From Cellvibrionaceae bacterium (lineage in GTDB: Bacteria; Pseudomonadota; Gammaproteobacteria; Pseudomonadales; Cellvibrionaceae), in NCBI GenBank assembly GCA_021151825.1, contig JAGKWQ010000001.1:1039833-1103832 (forward strand): DNA of 64,000 bases, written 5' to 3'. The translations under genes and the position numbers were made by a program. Under the pieces are notes generated by a model. That model was not told where the DNA came from. It saw nothing but the letters and a program-made list of their open reading frames with translations, and did not search any database. Positions 44,828-53,858 of the stretch are shown here, piece after piece (positions within the stretch are counted from its first letter, which is position 1; every line of letters begins with the position of its first letter).

Positions 44828-45727
44828 ATGCACCACGCCATTACGCTGGAAGCCTTGAGAGTACTGGATGCTATTGATCGAAAAGGCAGCTTCGGCGCCG
44901 CTGCCGAAGCCTTATTCAAAGTGCCATCAGCCCTGTCCTATACAGTCCAGAAGCTGGAATCTGATTTGGGCATCAATTTGTTTGATCGAAGCAAACAGAA
45001 AGCCCAACTCACTACGGCTGGACGCCTGCTGCTGGAACAAGGAAGGCAACTCTTACAAGCCGCCAGTGCCATTGAGGAAGCGGTACAGCAACTGGAGTCC
45101 GGATGGGAAACCCAGTTGCGTATCGCGTGGGACACTGTGCTGCCACTCGCACCGCTGCTTCAACAAATCAACGCGTTTAACCAACTGGATAAACGCGTTG
45201 CCATTACGGTGAGTGAAGAAGTACTGGGTGGAACCTGGGATGCATTAATAGCCGAACGTTGCGATCTGGTATTAGGTGCAAGCGGCGATTTACCGAAAGG
45301 CATTTTTGAATATCGATTAATGGGTGAAGTGGAATTTGTATTTGCAGTAGCGCGGGAACATCCCTTACGTTTTCACAAAGGCTCTGTCGATGCTGCCGCT
45401 ATCGCTGCATTTCCCACTATTGTTATCGCTGACTCATCACTCAGTTCACCGGGGCGTTCTTCCGGTTTATTGGAAAGCCGGCAAATCATTCGCGTACCCA
45501 ACGCTGCCGCAAAAATCCAGGCGCAATTAATGGGGGTAGGGGTTGGTTTTTTGCCAAAACATTTAATTCAGAATGAAATCCAACGCGAAGAACTAGTGAT
45601 CCTGGATTGCACGGTGCCTCGTCCAAATATTCCACTTTATATCGCCTGGCGAAAAAATAATTCGGGCAAAGCGTTGCAGTGGTTTGTGAATGCAAGCTCA
45701 AGTGAAAATTGGTTATTATCCAAATAG
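44828..45727 (+). CDS. LysR-family transcriptional regulator
   Basis: The 299-residue regulator has an N-terminal winged helix-turn-helix (EALRVLDAIDRKGSFGAAAE, then SALSYTVQKLE and FDRSKQKAQLTTAG) and a periplasmic-binding-protein-like effector domain. It is divergent from doxX and pirin, the usual layout for a LysR protein and its targets. The effector is unknown. Confidence 0.93.
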   Translation: MHHAITLEALRVLDAIDRKGSFGAAAEALFKVPSALSYTVQKLESDLGINLFDRSKQKAQLTTAGRLLLEQGRQLLQAASAIEEAVQQLESGWETQLRIAWDTVLPLAPLLQQINAFNQLDKRVAITVSEEVLGGTWDALIAERCDLVLGASGDLPKGIFEYRLMGEVEFVFAVAREHPLRFHKGSVDAAAIAAFPTIVIADSSLSSPGRSSGLLESRQIIRVPNAAAKIQAQLMGVGVGFLPKHLIQNEIQREELVILDCTVPRPNIPLYIAWRKNNSGKALQWFVNASSSENWLLSK

Positions 45728-45754
45728 AAATTTATCTCAGGAAATTTTTATAAG

Positions 45755-45781
45755 ACCGCTATCACCACTGGCGATAGCGGT
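45755..45781. other. Hairpin between LysR and ten-cysteine protein A
   Basis: ACCGCTATC pairs with GATAGCGGT around a 9-base loop. Neither side has a U-tract, so it is at best a weak terminator for these convergent genes. Confidence 0.4.
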
Positions 45782-45790
45782 ACAGTTTAA

Positions 45791-46312
45791 TTACTGGCAA
45801 TACACATTCACGTAAGGGCTACCGTTTGGTGGACCAGAATAACAACCATTAATAAATCCCAGGCTTTCGTATCGTGGCGTACAGCCAGGCCCGCATTGTT
45901 GTTGGAAATACTGACCAAAGCCATCGCTGCTTGAAGTACTGACAGCACAACCACTACCAACGTACTTTCCTACATTTTGGCACTGGGACGATGACAAGGA
46001 CAATGGAGCTACAGTCCGATACAAACTCGAATTTTGGCAAGTCCCCGAATTATAAACTCCGGATGCCAGCGAAATCGTACAATAAGTTACTTGCCATGTT
46101 GGCGCAGAATAAGTTAGTGACCGGGTTGCGGCCACATTGTTATTCGCTTCTTTGCATTGAAAAGTAACGATTGCAGCAGATGCCCCTGATTGGGAACTCG
46201 CGTGAACCCAATTGCATGAAACTGGAATATTTTGGGTTTGTGCCATTGCATTTGTGACTGAAAAAGCCGCAGATACCATTGCCGCAACGCTCAATAATTT
46301 TAACACTCTCAT
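45791..46312 (-). CDS. Secreted ten-cysteine protein A, unknown family
   Basis: I do not recognise this 173-residue protein. It has a signal peptide (cleavage near NAMAQTQ) and a mature part rich in Ser, Gly, Asn and Gln with ten cysteines. All ten align with the paralogue at 46527-47045: PVSC, CKEAN, CT, GxC, C-x-N-x-GK, GxGCA, C-G-x-x-C, C and the terminal CQ. Five disulfides in a small extracytoplasmic domain are likely. GGAGACGTT lies directly before the ATG, the same ribosome site as its paralogue. Function unknown; an extracellular binding or inhibitory role is only a guess. Confidence 0.8.
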   Translation of the reverse strand: MRVLKLLSVAAMVSAAFSVTNAMAQTQNIPVSCNWVHASSQSGASAAIVTFQCKEANNNVAATRSLTYSAPTWQVTYCTISLASGVYNSGTCQNSSLYRTVAPLSLSSSQCQNVGKYVGSGCAVSTSSSDGFGQYFQQQCGPGCTPRYESLGFINGCYSGPPNGSPYVNVYCQ

Positions 46313-46526
46313 AACGTCTCCTGATTTTAATTAATTATTCACATCCTTCATCAGCCTGAGATCGAACAGAAAAAATGGCTGATAATTAAATCTGTCATCC
46401 TTTTCAGATTAATGAGCTACTGCAGTTACCCTGCATTTACTCAATCCTTCTCCGTTATTGCGCAATATCAAAATAATAAATTTTTATTGGAAAAAACGTT
46501 ATCGCATTGCGATAACGACTTTTTTA

Positions 46527-47045
46527 CTACTGACAAAACACTTTTACCTCAGGGCTGCGCCCCTCACCAGCATATGGGCAAGCAGCTGTCCATCCGATAG
46601 TTTCAAAACGCAAACTACAGTTATTACCACAGAGTGTTGGAACAGGGATGTTGGCAGTGCCATTAGCGCAACCCTGGCCAAGAAACTTGCCTGCATTCGG
46701 GCAAACTGGAGATGCAGAGCTGGAGGCTGAACTGGAAGACACAGTCGTTCTAAAGAAACTCGGAGACGAACACGCACCGGTAGAGCTAATATTAGCTGCC
46801 AGGGTCAAAGTACAATTCTCCATAACGCTACTTCCGCTGTATCCACGGAAATTCTGCGAAGCAACCCAAGTACCATTAGCTTCTTTGCAGACGCGAACAA
46901 TATCTCTCCAGGTGCCATTGGGAGGGCCTTCTGAGCTGGCAACACTCCATGAACAAGACACCGGCACTCCCTGCGCATTCGCACCAACACAAACCAACGC
47001 GGCTAAACCAAGCAGTGCCGCACCTAACATTTTTATTACTCTCAT
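46527..47045 (-). CDS. Secreted ten-cysteine protein B, paralogue of A
   Basis: This 172-residue exported protein (signal ends near GANAQG) shares with protein A the frame PVSCSWSVASS, VCKEANG, CTLTLA, NAGKFLGQGCA, CGNNC-x3-RFETIGW and VKVFCQ. The pair is diverged (I estimate roughly one third identical), so the duplication is not recent, yet upstream sequence (GGAGACGTT then a TTAATTAA-rich stretch) is also similar. A serine-rich run in the middle (SSSSASSSAS) replaces part of protein A. Function unknown. Confidence 0.8.
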   Translation of the reverse strand: MRVIKMLGAALLGLAALVCVGANAQGVPVSCSWSVASSEGPPNGTWRDIVRVCKEANGTWVASQNFRGYSGSSVMENCTLTLAANISSTGACSSPSFFRTTVSSSSASSSASPVCPNAGKFLGQGCANGTANIPVPTLCGNNCSLRFETIGWTAACPYAGEGRSPEVKVFCQ

Positions 47046-47181
47046 AACGTCTCCAAGTTTTATTAATTAAATAACTATCCTTTTGCGATCCATGTAAGCG
47101 TCCTATTTCAATTTCCCTTACGAATCGCAGATGAAATCTGATTTTCCAATCAGATACTTGAGTTAATTACAGCAATTGCTA

Positions 47182-47883
47182 TCAATTAAACTCAAATCCT
47201 TTCTCGTTACGCGCTACGTACAAAATGGTTTCGCCTTGCTGCACCTGGCTATCAATAATAATTTGTGAAAAGTTTTCGCCGCTCAATACCCTGGTAATTG
47301 TCATTGCCGTTTCATTGGCATGATCTTGATCCATCACACTAATGGTGATTTGGCATTGCGTGGATTTACACGTGGTAGATTTAACTGCAATACCAGCTAA
47401 AGTTTGCTGTTGGACAAAGAGTGATTGGATATGCCCTTCTTCAGCGCTAGCCCAGTTATAGTCAGTCTCTTCTGCGTCAAAGCGGCCACGCATTTCAATG
47501 CCCAGGTCAAACCAGGGTTTTTCTTGATGATTTTTTGTTAACCAATTAGTAAATGAAGACGCACGCTCTTTAAGCTCATAACCCTCTTTTGTGAGGTTAT
47601 CTGCTGTTTGGTTTATTGAGCTGGATTGAATTACTGTTTTAGCAGTAACTTTCTGAGAATTATCTTTCGGAAGATAAGATGATTGGGATTTTGAATATTT
47701 ATCGGCGCTGAGTTTTTTATTTTCTGCGGTGAGAATTTTAATTTTTTCGAGAAGATCTGCCCGCTCATTATTATCAAAAGGAATATTTTCTTCAGGCTTC
47801 ACATCATTACCTTGATGCCCCCCCAACCAATACCCCAAAAGTACAGATAAAAATATTGATACCGTAAATATTATTCTATTCAT
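47182..47883 (-). CDS. Membrane-anchored coiled-coil protein of unknown function
   Basis: The 233-residue protein starts with one hydrophobic segment (residues 4-21) that is probably an uncleaved anchor, followed by a charged coiled coil (about 38-65, NNERADLLEKIKILTAENKK). The C-terminal ~110 residues form a separate domain with the C-x4-C pair in TTCKSTQCQITISV, a motif I have seen in assorted exported proteins without function. It lies upstream of the ten-cysteine pair on the same strand, 136 bases away, and may be exported with them. Confidence 0.7.
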   Translation of the reverse strand: MNRIIFTVSIFLSVLLGYWLGGHQGNDVKPEENIPFDNNERADLLEKIKILTAENKKLSADKYSKSQSSYLPKDNSQKVTAKTVIQSSSINQTADNLTKEGYELKERASSFTNWLTKNHQEKPWFDLGIEMRGRFDAEETDYNWASAEEGHIQSLFVQQQTLAGIAVKSTTCKSTQCQITISVMDQDHANETAMTITRVLSGENFSQIIIDSQVQQGETILYVARNEKGFEFN

Positions 47884-48092
47884 TCCTGATTATCCCTTCC
47901 AAAAAATCAGAAGGAGAATAACAGACGTTCAAAAGCACATAATTATTTATGCGCCACAATAACATTATTTTACAAATGAAAATATTTATTACATATAAAT
48001 CACTTTATTGGAAACTTAATTAAATGTGATTAAAAAGTTAATTAAAAAATATCGATAAAACATAAAATTTATTACGGATTTTTCAAGCTATC

Positions 48093-48120
48093 AAAAAAAA
48101 TCCACTCTTTTAACGAGTGG
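48093..48120 (-). terminator. Terminator of the pyruvyl transferase gene
   Basis: On the minus strand CCACTC/GAGTGG with a 7-base loop is followed by ATTTTTTTTG. It sits 35 bases past the stop. Confidence 0.85.
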
Positions 48121-48154
48121 CTTTTTATAAAGCACATCAGCGCGGTTATTTATT

Positions 48155-49204
48155 TTAATTTTTTTCTGCAAGGTATCTGTGAACTTCTACCAGCTTTTCT
48201 TTCAGCATTGATTTTTTCTCTTCATGAATTTTTTCATCACTTAGCATGCCTGATTGCGCTGCAGAAATTCGAATATCATCCAGGGTTTTGTCAAAATAAC
48301 GATTGTAAATTCCTGTTTTCAGAACACCATTCAGCGCCCGATCAGCAACCACTGCAGCAGCAGAAATAACTTCAAGATCTTTCCCCCCCTGCCAGGATTG
48401 CGGAATTATTTTTTTATAAACCGCTTTGGCAGATTGAGTAAAGGACGGCGACTGCCTTGCCGTTATAACGTGTGCGGCCTGATTGTGATTAGCCGATGAT
48501 GCAACTGCCGTTTCAAACATATCAGCACGGCCAGAGGTAAGATTAAACACTTTATTCGTTAATCCAAGAGGGGCGTAATGCTGGAAATGATGACGCATAC
48601 CCAATGAGCTTGCCCAGTCCTGCCACTTGAACCCGTTAATTCTTGATGAGGTGGAAACCGATACCCAAGGTACTCGATAAGCATCCGCAATAATTGCTGC
48701 ATGCATAGCTTCTGCAATCACCAGGCTGGCGCCGCTAATAGCCTGCATAATTTTCGCAATGTCATCTAACGGATTTACATATTCCACTCCCGCACGTTTG
48801 CATGCACTTTCCCAAAGCGGGTTTAGCGATGACTCCCAATGGGGAACGAATATTGTCTTTCCTGTTTTAGGGCCGGCAGGAAAAATTTCCGGCGTCAATA
48901 TCGCCGGATCGGTAATGGCCAAATCAGAAGGTAAACCAAGCGCCTTGGCTGTGGATGGCCCACGAACAAAAAAGATTTTCCAGTTCTCGTTTTTCAACTG
49001 ACTGAAATCTCCACCGTACCCACTGCCAGAACCACAGACAATAACTTGCCCATCATGAGACTTGCTGTGCCCCAATAAAGTGCCAATCCCCATCATCAGG
49101 ATATTGTCATCACGGCCAATAAATTCTCCCAGATAAGGCTGCCAGAGGTATCTATTCAAAACGTCACCGAAATTAGGGACATCTTCGTACATACTGATTT
49201 TCAT
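48155..49204 (-). CDS. Polysaccharide pyruvyl transferase family protein
   Basis: The 349-residue protein matches the ExoV/CsaB-type family: N-terminal NFGDVLNRYLWQPYLG, MGIGTLLGHS, FVRGPSTAKALG, and the SLVIAEAMHAAIIADAYRVPW block with the active-site region. Such enzymes add ketal pyruvate to exopolysaccharides or are glycan transferases of related type. The likely start is ATG 49204, with AGGGATGG upstream; 49213 and 49237 are alternatives. It stands alone, without other capsule genes, and has its own terminator. Confidence 0.85.
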   Translation of the reverse strand: MKISMYEDVPNFGDVLNRYLWQPYLGEFIGRDDNILMMGIGTLLGHSKSHDGQVIVCGSGSGYGGDFSQLKNENWKIFFVRGPSTAKALGLPSDLAITDPAILTPEIFPAGPKTGKTIFVPHWESSLNPLWESACKRAGVEYVNPLDDIAKIMQAISGASLVIAEAMHAAIIADAYRVPWVSVSTSSRINGFKWQDWASSLGMRHHFQHYAPLGLTNKVFNLTSGRADMFETAVASSANHNQAAHVITARQSPSFTQSAKAVYKKIIPQSWQGGKDLEVISAAAVVADRALNGVLKTGIYNRYFDKTLDDIRISAAQSGMLSDEKIHEEKKSMLKEKLVEVHRYLAEKN

Positions 49205-49638
49205 CGAAACCATCCCTTTGAGTGGTAGATTAAGCATGGCTAAAAAATGATGTTTGAATCTTTTACTAAAAAATTTGTTAATAAGATAATTTGCAACTTG
49301 ATGTCACGCTCAACTCTCAAGAATGCACGTTATATGCAACGGTGAAAAATAATTCAGCAAATATAATGCCAATGATTAAACAGCGAAAGAATTACCCAAA
49401 GGGAGATGAGAACTAACAGGAAGTTTTATGCGACAAACAAGAATGCACGTTTCTACCATAAATAAACATTTAGAAAATACTTATTTGGTGATGCATACAT
49501 TAGTAACTTCGAAACTCGAACAACGCTATTTTTAAAGTACGCACCACTTTGTATCGAGTAAAGCTTCCGCCTGTTTTTGTTGGCATTTCTTAATAACCTT
49601 GCAATGTGCATGAAAAATATTTAGTGATGCTTAATCAC
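49205..49638. other. 434-bp AT-rich gap with a 14-base direct repeat
   Basis: CAAGAATGCACGTT occurs at 49318-49331 and again at 49438-49451, exactly 120 bases apart. A small ORF overlaps the second copy. No other feature is clear. Confidence 0.5.
49428..49535 (+). CDS. Candidate 35-residue small ORF
   Basis: ATG at 49428 follows AGGAAG with a 4-base gap, a good ribosome site, and the frame runs 35 codons to a TAA. The peptide (start MRQTRMHVST) has no recognisable motif. It overlaps one copy of the 14-base repeat. The ribosome site alone supports it; chance is possible. Confidence 0.25.
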   Translation: MRQTRMHVSTINKHLENTYLVMHTLVTSKLEQRYF

Positions 49639-50076
49639 TTAAGCAATCTCATTTCCAAGAACACCAATAGCCAACAAAATAATTAACAAGTAGCGAATGG
49701 CTTTGCCGCAAAAAACCAAAATCAAAAACCGACAAAAAGAGATACGCATAATTCCCGCAAAGAATGTTAATGGATCACCAATTACCGGCACCCACGCAAA
49801 TAATAATGACCAATGACCATATTTTTTAAATCGGGCCTGTGCATTATTTATTTGTGCTTGCGAAAACGGGAACCATTTTTTTTGCTGTAAATGCAAACAT
49901 TGTTTACCCAAATACCAATTTACACAGGAACCCAAGGTGTTGCCCAATGTAGCAACAATCCATAATAGTGGCAGTGAATAATGCTGATAAATCAATGCAG
50001 CAAGCAATGCTTCTGAGGAGAGAGGCAAGAGAGTTGCCGCCAGGAATGCGGCAACAAAAAGTGAAAGGTAGGTCAT
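49639..50076 (-). CDS. YqaA-family (small DedA) membrane protein
   Basis: The 145-residue protein has four or so hydrophobic segments and DedA-family features (LPLSSEALLAAL, LGNTLGSCVNWYLG, and WVPVIGDPLTFFAGIMR). Members are linked to membrane lipid and proton-dependent transport, but YqaA itself has no known substrate. The charged helix between them (QAQINNAQARFKKYG) is typical. It is followed by an independent operon starting with aroE upstream on the same strand. Confidence 0.9.
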   Translation of the reverse strand: MTYLSLFVAAFLAATLLPLSSEALLAALIYQHYSLPLLWIVATLGNTLGSCVNWYLGKQCLHLQQKKWFPFSQAQINNAQARFKKYGHWSLLFAWVPVIGDPLTFFAGIMRISFCRFLILVFCGKAIRYLLIILLAIGVLGNEIA

Positions 50077-50127
50077 GATTAATGCGGCACCGATCAGGCT
50101 AAAAAACTGGTCAGTACCACCTGGGAG

Positions 50128-50958
50128 TTATTTTTTTTCGGTAAGCTGGCGACGCAGCGCTGTAATCACCGGCACCACTTCGGGGCGAATTTGTCGCCAC
50201 AAATAAAAGGCTTCTGCCGCTTGTCCAATTAACATACCCAAACCATCAGCAATTTGCGTGGCGCCGTGAGTTTTTGCCCATTGTAAAAAAATGGTTGGCT
50301 CGGAACCGTACATCATGTCGTAACAACTTGCATTTGCCGCGAGCAGCTTTTCCGGCAACGGAGGTAATTCACCCTGCAAACTGGCAGAGGTTCCATTAAT
50401 CACAATATCAAAACTGTCACCTTGGAGTTGCTCGAATGCTTTTGCCTGGATATCGCCAAGGTCCAGAAAGTTTTTCGCCAACTCTTCCGCTTTACTCAAG
50501 GTGCGATTGGCAATAGTAACGCGCGCAGGTTGTTCTTCCAATAATGGCTGCAAAATGCCACGCACTGCGCCGCCAGCACCGAGAATTAATACACGTTTGC
50601 CTTGAATTTCCCAGCCGAGGTTGTGCATATCGTGAATCATACCGATACCGTCAGTGTTATCACCCAGGATGGTGCCATCACCCAATAACGCCAGCGTATT
50701 GATTGCACCGGCACGCTCAGCGCGAGGGGTGCGCTTTTGAGCAAACTCAAATGCATTTAATTTAAATGGCACAGTAATATTTAAACCTTTACCGCCTTGC
50801 GCAAAAAAATCCTGCGCTGCTTTTTCAAATTCACCTTCATTAACCAATTGCTTGGTGTAATGCATATCTTGCCCGGTTTGTTCGGCAAACTGGCGATGAA
50901 TAACTGGCGATTTGCTGTGGTTAATCGGATTACCAAATACTGCGTATAAATCTGTCAT
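50128..50958 (-). CDS. aroE: Shikimate dehydrogenase
   Basis: The 276-residue enzyme reduces 3-dehydroshikimate with NADPH. Present are NPINHSKSPVIHRQF with the substrate serines, the lysine in VPFKLNAFEFA, the Rossmann motif GAGGAVRGIL and the NADPH-phosphate site NRT. Length and motifs are standard. It lies 47 bases after hemF on the same strand, as in Pseudomonas. Confidence 0.96.
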   Translation of the reverse strand: MTDLYAVFGNPINHSKSPVIHRQFAEQTGQDMHYTKQLVNEGEFEKAAQDFFAQGGKGLNITVPFKLNAFEFAQKRTPRAERAGAINTLALLGDGTILGDNTDGIGMIHDMHNLGWEIQGKRVLILGAGGAVRGILQPLLEEQPARVTIANRTLSKAEELAKNFLDLGDIQAKAFEQLQGDSFDIVINGTSASLQGELPPLPEKLLAANASCYDMMYGSEPTIFLQWAKTHGATQIADGLGMLIGQAAEAFYLWRQIRPEVVPVITALRRQLTEKK

Positions 50959-51005
50959 GAGAGTTCCAATAAAATCAAAAAGTCAGCGCGAATAATTGTC
51001 GGTTT

Positions 51006-51926
51006 TTATTTCAGCCAGTCGCGATGAGGTAAAAATTTTTCGTAAAGTTCTGCTTCGGGGCTACCCGCTTCCGGCTGCCAGTTGTATTCCCAACGCACCA
51101 GGGGCGGCAACGACATTAGAATTGATTCTGTGCGCCCGCCGGTTTGCAAACCAAATAATGTGCCGCGATCATAAACCAGATTGAACTCAACATAGCGGCC
51201 ACGACGATAGAGTTGGAAATCGCGTTCGCGTTCCGAAAAAGACATAGCTTTACGCGCGCTTACAATCGGTACATACGCAGGGACATAACTGTCGCCGACG
51301 GCTTGCATCAATGCAAAACTGTGGTCAAAACTTTCCGCGTTGTAATCATCAAAAAATAAACCGCCTACACCGCGCGCCTCACCGCGATGCTTGAGAAAAA
51401 AATAATCGTCGCACCATTTTTTAAATTTGGGATATAGATGCTCGCCAAGCGGATCACAGGCATTTTTTGCGGTTTGATGCCAATGAACAACATCGTCTTC
51501 ATTGCCATAATACGGCGTTAAATCGTAACCACCACCAAACCACCACACCGGCGCTGCACCTTCTTTTTCAGCGATAAAAAAACGCACATTGGCATGGCTG
51601 GTCGGCACATGAGGGTTGTGTGGATGAATCACCAGGGAAACGCCCATCGCTTCAAACGCCCGCCCAGCCAATTCAGGGCGGTGGGCGGTGGCCGACGCAG
51701 GCATTTGGGTACCGTGAACATGGGAAAAATTAACGCCGCCTTTTTCAATTACATTGCCATTTGTGAGCACGCGCGAACGACCACCACCACCTTCATTGCG
51801 CGTCCAGCTATCTTCAATAAATTGCGCTCCGCCATCTTCGGCGGCAAGCGCCTGGCAAATGCGGTCTTGTAAATCCAGTAGATAGGCTTTAACGGCGGCT
51901 TTATCCGGCCCGGAAGCGAGAGTCAT
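51006..51926 (-). CDS. hemF: Oxygen-dependent coproporphyrinogen III oxidase
   Basis: The 306-residue heme enzyme converts coproporphyrinogen III to protoporphyrinogen IX using O2. Conserved are the GGGGRSRVL block, FSHVHG, HPHNPHVPTSHANVR with the catalytic histidines, and WWFGGGYDLTPYY. AAGGACTCCGCC precedes the ATG. A terminator-like hairpin separates it from tsaC. Confidence 0.97.
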   Translation of the reverse strand: MTLASGPDKAAVKAYLLDLQDRICQALAAEDGGAQFIEDSWTRNEGGGGRSRVLTNGNVIEKGGVNFSHVHGTQMPASATAHRPELAGRAFEAMGVSLVIHPHNPHVPTSHANVRFFIAEKEGAAPVWWFGGGYDLTPYYGNEDDVVHWHQTAKNACDPLGEHLYPKFKKWCDDYFFLKHRGEARGVGGLFFDDYNAESFDHSFALMQAVGDSYVPAYVPIVSARKAMSFSERERDFQLYRRGRYVEFNLVYDRGTLFGLQTGGRTESILMSLPPLVRWEYNWQPEAGSPEAELYEKFLPHRDWLK

Positions 51927-51953
51927 GGCGGAGTCCTTAGACGGGAATAAATA

Positions 51954-51977
51954 AAGGCCGCTATTCTACGCGGCCTT
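51954..51977 (-). terminator. Terminator between tsaC and hemF
   Basis: AAGGCCGC pairs with GCGGCCTT around an 8-base loop, followed on the minus strand by TATTTATT. It lies 28 bases before hemF. Confidence 0.7.
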
Positions 51978-52006
51978 GTCATAAAGGGGAAAAGATAGTG
52001 GCACGA

Positions 52007-52576
52007 TCAGCCGGGGCGAATGATTTCACCCGTGAGCAAATCACGAATTTCCGACGGTGTAGCACGCGCGCCCACTTGCCCGGAGGTAACAGCATCCAGC
52101 TGATTGCCAAAATAGCGCCGAACCTGATCAATAGTACGAGCCGGTTTCATGCCAGCCGGGTTGCATGAAGTAGACACTATCGGCCCACCAAAGGCACGTG
52201 ACAGGCCAGCAGCAACCGGATGATCAGTGACCCGCAAAGCAACACTGGGAAAATTGCCGGTAATCCATGGAGGCACCAAACCATTATTAGGCACCAGCCA
52301 GGTGTAAGGGCCGGGCCAGGAGTTTTTCAATCGTTGCCGCTGCAGGTCATCCAGGTGCACCAAAAAAGGCTCGAGCATACGAATATGCGCCGCTAATAAA
52401 ATCACTCCTTTTTCTACCGGACGATCTTTCAATGCCAGCAAATCCATAACAGCAATTTCATCGAAAGGATTACAACCCAGCCCCCACACAGCTTCGGTGG
52501 GATAAGCAACAACACCACCTAATCTCATTTGCCGGGCGGCGAATTGCACACGGGGGTTGAGCGACCATTCGAGCAT
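52007..52576 (-). CDS. tsaC: Threonylcarbamoyl-AMP synthase (YrdC/TsaC)
   Basis: The 189-residue enzyme makes threonylcarbamoyl-AMP for t6A in tRNAs that read ANN codons. Motifs YPTEAVWGLGCNP, KDRPVEKG and STSCNPAG are all present. ATG 52576 has AAGG 7-8 bases upstream; the ATG two codons earlier is too close to it. It follows dprA, which is also the Pseudomonas order. Confidence 0.95.
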   Translation of the reverse strand: MLEWSLNPRVQFAARQMRLGGVVAYPTEAVWGLGCNPFDEIAVMDLLALKDRPVEKGVILLAAHIRMLEPFLVHLDDLQRQRLKNSWPGPYTWLVPNNGLVPPWITGNFPSVALRVTDHPVAAGLSRAFGGPIVSTSCNPAGMKPARTIDQVRRYFGNQLDAVTSGQVGARATPSEIRDLLTGEIIRPG

Positions 52577-52655
52577 GAGCATACCTTTTTCAACAGTGGA
52601 AACATGACCTGGTGATTATCCCAGCTTAGTGTCCAATCTTACACCCTTCATCCAC

Positions 52656-53813
52656 TCATACGCGTTGATAGCATGCACCTATTTGCTGCACCAGGCCTTT
52701 GATTTCCAGTGCAATCAAGCCGGCAGATAAACTTCCTATATCCGCTCCGGTACGTTCTGCCAGCAGGTCTAACGGCAAGGGATCAAAACCCAGTGCATCC
52801 AGCAATGCCTGTTCAGCCGTATCTAAAATTGGCCCAGGAACTTCAATGTCAGCTGTGTTAAACAGAGAAAAAGAGCTGTTTTTCTGCGCAGCTTCCTGGC
52901 GCTTGTAACTGATCAAGCCAGCCAGTTGATCGACAATATCCTGCGCAGTTTCGACCAGCGTCGCCCCTTGGCGAATTAGCTGATGACAGCCACGAGCTAA
53001 CGGATTATGAATTGAACCCGGGATCGCAAAAACCTCTCGATTGTGCTGTAAGGCGTAAGAGGCAGTTATTAATGAACCGCTTTGTACGGCAGCTTCCACC
53101 ACCAAAGTACCCCCACTTAAACCACTGATAATGCGATTGCGTTGCGGGAAATTCGCCGCCTGAGAACTCACTCCAAGTGGAAATTCGCTGACCAGTGTGC
53201 CACCTGCATACAGAATCGCTTGTGCCAAACCGCGATGGCGCGCTGGATAAATCATGTCAATTCCGGTGCCCATGACTGCAATCGTTTTTCCACCGGCATT
53301 CAATGCCCCTTGATGCGCAGCTGCATCGATTCCCAGCGCCAGACCACTGGTAATCGCAAACCCGCATTCTGCAAGATACCGCGCAAAGCGCTCGGCATTT
53401 TCACTACCTCCCGCAGTCGGATTGCGGCTGCCCACCATGGCAACCTGCGGTAAACTGAGACAAGTGTAATCACCGCGTACAAACAACATAGGAGGCGACT
53501 TCGGGATTTCCCGCAGCAGCCTGGGATAGCGAGGATCATCGAACGTCAGGCAATGCAAATCCGGTTGGCTTTCTATATAAACCAGATCCTGCTCCAGGCG
53601 ACGGGTCAGCGCAGAGCCGGAGTGAAAAGCACGAAGTGCCTCCAATGCAGCGGGACGCAAATAGGATTTAAGGGCCGAAGGAGATTGATCTAACAACGCT
53701 TCAATATCCAACCCCTGCTCACGCAATTGCCAGTAAGTACCGGCGCCGGTTTCAGGCAAGCGTAGGAAGAGTAAATATTTGGCGAGACAAGAATCAAGCA
53801 GGGAGAGGGTCAT
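52656..53813 (-). CDS. dprA: DNA processing protein DprA
   Basis: The 385-residue protein loads RecA onto incoming single-stranded DNA in natural transformation. The Rossmann-fold block is intact (VAMVGSRNPTAGG, ITSGLALGIDAAAHQGAL, FPQRNRIISGLS), followed by a C-terminal winged helix (LLAERTGADIGSLSAGLIAL). The start is ATG 53813, with AAGG upstream; 53819 is the alternative. A hairpin without a U-tract lies between it and the LysM gene. Confidence 0.95.
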   Translation of the reverse strand: MTLSLLDSCLAKYLLFLRLPETGAGTYWQLREQGLDIEALLDQSPSALKSYLRPAALEALRAFHSGSALTRRLEQDLVYIESQPDLHCLTFDDPRYPRLLREIPKSPPMLFVRGDYTCLSLPQVAMVGSRNPTAGGSENAERFARYLAECGFAITSGLALGIDAAAHQGALNAGGKTIAVMGTGIDMIYPARHRGLAQAILYAGGTLVSEFPLGVSSQAANFPQRNRIISGLSGGTLVVEAAVQSGSLITASYALQHNREVFAIPGSIHNPLARGCHQLIRQGATLVETAQDIVDQLAGLISYKRQEAAQKNSSFSLFNTADIEVPGPILDTAEQALLDALGFDPLPLDLLAERTGADIGSLSAGLIALEIKGLVQQIGACYQRV

Positions 53814-53858
53814 AATCATCCTTGATGTAGACGGCCCCCTTACGGGGGCATAAATTGC

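Noticed and set aside
53834..53849. GCCCCC/GGGGGC hairpin between dprA and the LysM gene
   Set aside because: It has no U-tract on either strand, so I did not call it a terminator.
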